NCBI RefSeq assembly: GCF_021502725.1
Contig: NZ_JAKFFS010000002.1
Span: 496,001 to 560,000, forward strand
Source: Dyadobacter sp. CY345
GTDB taxonomy: Bacteria; Bacteroidota; Bacteroidia; Cytophagales; Spirosomataceae
Length of the DNA stretch: 64,000 nucleotides
Reading direction: 5' to 3'
How positions within the stretch are numbered: position 1 is the stretch's first letter; each line of letters begins with the position of its first letter. The notes under the pieces are model-generated. The model was not told the DNA's origin. It saw nothing but the letters and a program-made list of their open reading frames with translations, and did no database searches. A program made the translations under genes and the position numbers. Positions 63,433 through 64,000 of the stretch are shown piece after piece.

Positions 63433-64000
63433 TCAAATATTTTTGCTTAAAATCTCTTTTTGAAGCTCCTTGCTCGTTTGCCTTGATCCGTCAGGCGACC
63501 AGCCAGGAGCTTTTATCAGATATTTGAGTTTGGTTTTCATATCGATCGGCTGCTCAAAATCTTTTTTGATTTCTTTCCATTCATGGAAAATAGTTTCCGT
63601 CAAACCATTCGTTTCGGTCTGTTTTGTTAGTCCGTAACGAGCAGGTACGGCAGGTAATTCTTCCTGGAAAGTGCCAAACATTCTGTCCCATATAATCAGG
63701 CACATGCCCATATTTTTGTCCAGATATTCAATGTTGCTGGCGTGATGCACACGGTGGTGTGAGGGTGTAACCAAAATATATTCGAGCCAGCCAAGTTTTC
63801 CGACATATTCTGTATGTACAATAATGCCGTAAATCTGTGTCAGAGAGTACATAATCACAATGTCCGCCGGATTAAATCCGATCAATACCAAAGGGATGAA
63901 ATATAAAAAACGATATAACGGCTGAAAAACAGACGAACGGAATCCTGTGGTAAGATTAAAATGTTCGGAAGAATGATGCGTTACATGAACTGCCCAGAAT
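63433..64000 (-). CDS. Sterol desaturase / fatty acid hydroxylase family protein (3' part)
   Basis: The frame is open to the end of the window, so the start lies beyond base 64000; the visible part is about 188 residues. The diiron His clusters are present: WAVHVTHHSSEHFN near the right edge and VTPSHHRVHHASN further on, as well as GFRSSVFQPLYRFLYF. Members hydroxylate or desaturate lipids in the membrane. Partial gene. Confidence 0.88.
   Translation of the reverse strand, partial: FWAVHVTHHSSEHFNLTTGFRSSVFQPLYRFLYFIPLVLIGFNPADIVIMYSLTQIYGIIVHTEYVGKLGWLEYILVTPSHHRVHHASNIEYLDKNMGMCLIIWDRMFGTFQEELPAVPARYGLTKQTETNGLTETIFHEWKEIKKDFEQPIDMKTKLKYLIKAPGWSPDGSRQTSKELQKEILSKNI

Overview
The window looks like a chromosomal segment of a Bacteroidota bacterium of the Cytophagales/Dyadobacter type. 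This rests on two SusC/SusD outer-membrane uptake loci, a T9SS sorting domain, a TamL-like lipoprotein, GWxTD and DUF5686 proteins, and Bacteroidota-style promoters (TTG-N19-TAnnTTTGC) at several starts. The genus is inferred from gene content; no database was searched. No rRNA, tRNA, CRISPR array, prophage or complete insertion sequence was recognised.

Layout. 1-4.8 kb: start of a TamL/BamA-like lipoprotein (-), a SpoU rRNA methyltransferase, an AT-rich HNH-like gene between two copies of a palindrome-rich repeat, a queuosine-precursor transporter and an alanine-type aminotransferase. 5-16.8 kb: a secreted ABM-domain protein, then two SusCD systems transcribed away from each other; the second carries an Ig-like lipoprotein and a lipid-binding-type lipoprotein. 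16.9-20.9 kb: M20 peptidase, four-helix-bundle gene in AT-rich repeats, SDR, LD-carboxypeptidase, DUF721. 21-24 kb: SAM riboswitch, a 54-codon leader ORF, then metY-metX. 24-28 kb: an M48-like protein lacking the catalytic Glu, AraC regulator, SDR, membrane protein, GDPD. 28-34.5 kb: a C1 oxidation block: mobA-fdhD-small ORF-FdhF/YdeP oxidoreductase (-), opposite a GlcG-like protein and a glutathione-independent formaldehyde dehydrogenase (+).

34.5-49.4 kb: an uncharacterised protein with a kinase-like motif order, mnmA, rlmB, a GWxTD lipoprotein, a dienoyl-CoA-reductase-like SDR, pyrB, a T9SS-secreted sialate-esterase-like hydrolase, a GreA C-terminal-domain-like protein, YebC, GNAT, metF preceded by a structured RNA and terminator, YbjQ, nitroreductase and an orphan ABC ATPase. 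49.4-64 kb: DUF5686, SanA/YdcF-like protein, a GyrA/ParC-type topoisomerase subunit, CoA-type NUDIX hydrolase, COG2509-like FAD enzyme, an SGNH-fold lipoprotein that has lost both its Ser and His, a GH9 glycosidase, an acyl-CoA dehydrogenase and the 3' part of a sterol-desaturase-family gene.

Most genes are housekeeping or typical accessory functions of a polymer-degrading soil or plant-associated bacterium. Methionine synthesis is split between a SAM-controlled metY-metX unit and a distant metF that has its own structured leader. The least explained signals are the HNH-like cassette, the metF leader RNA, the ORF inside the SAM leader, the kinase-like protein, two apparent pseudo-enzymes, and several small intergenic repeats that sit directly on stop codons.
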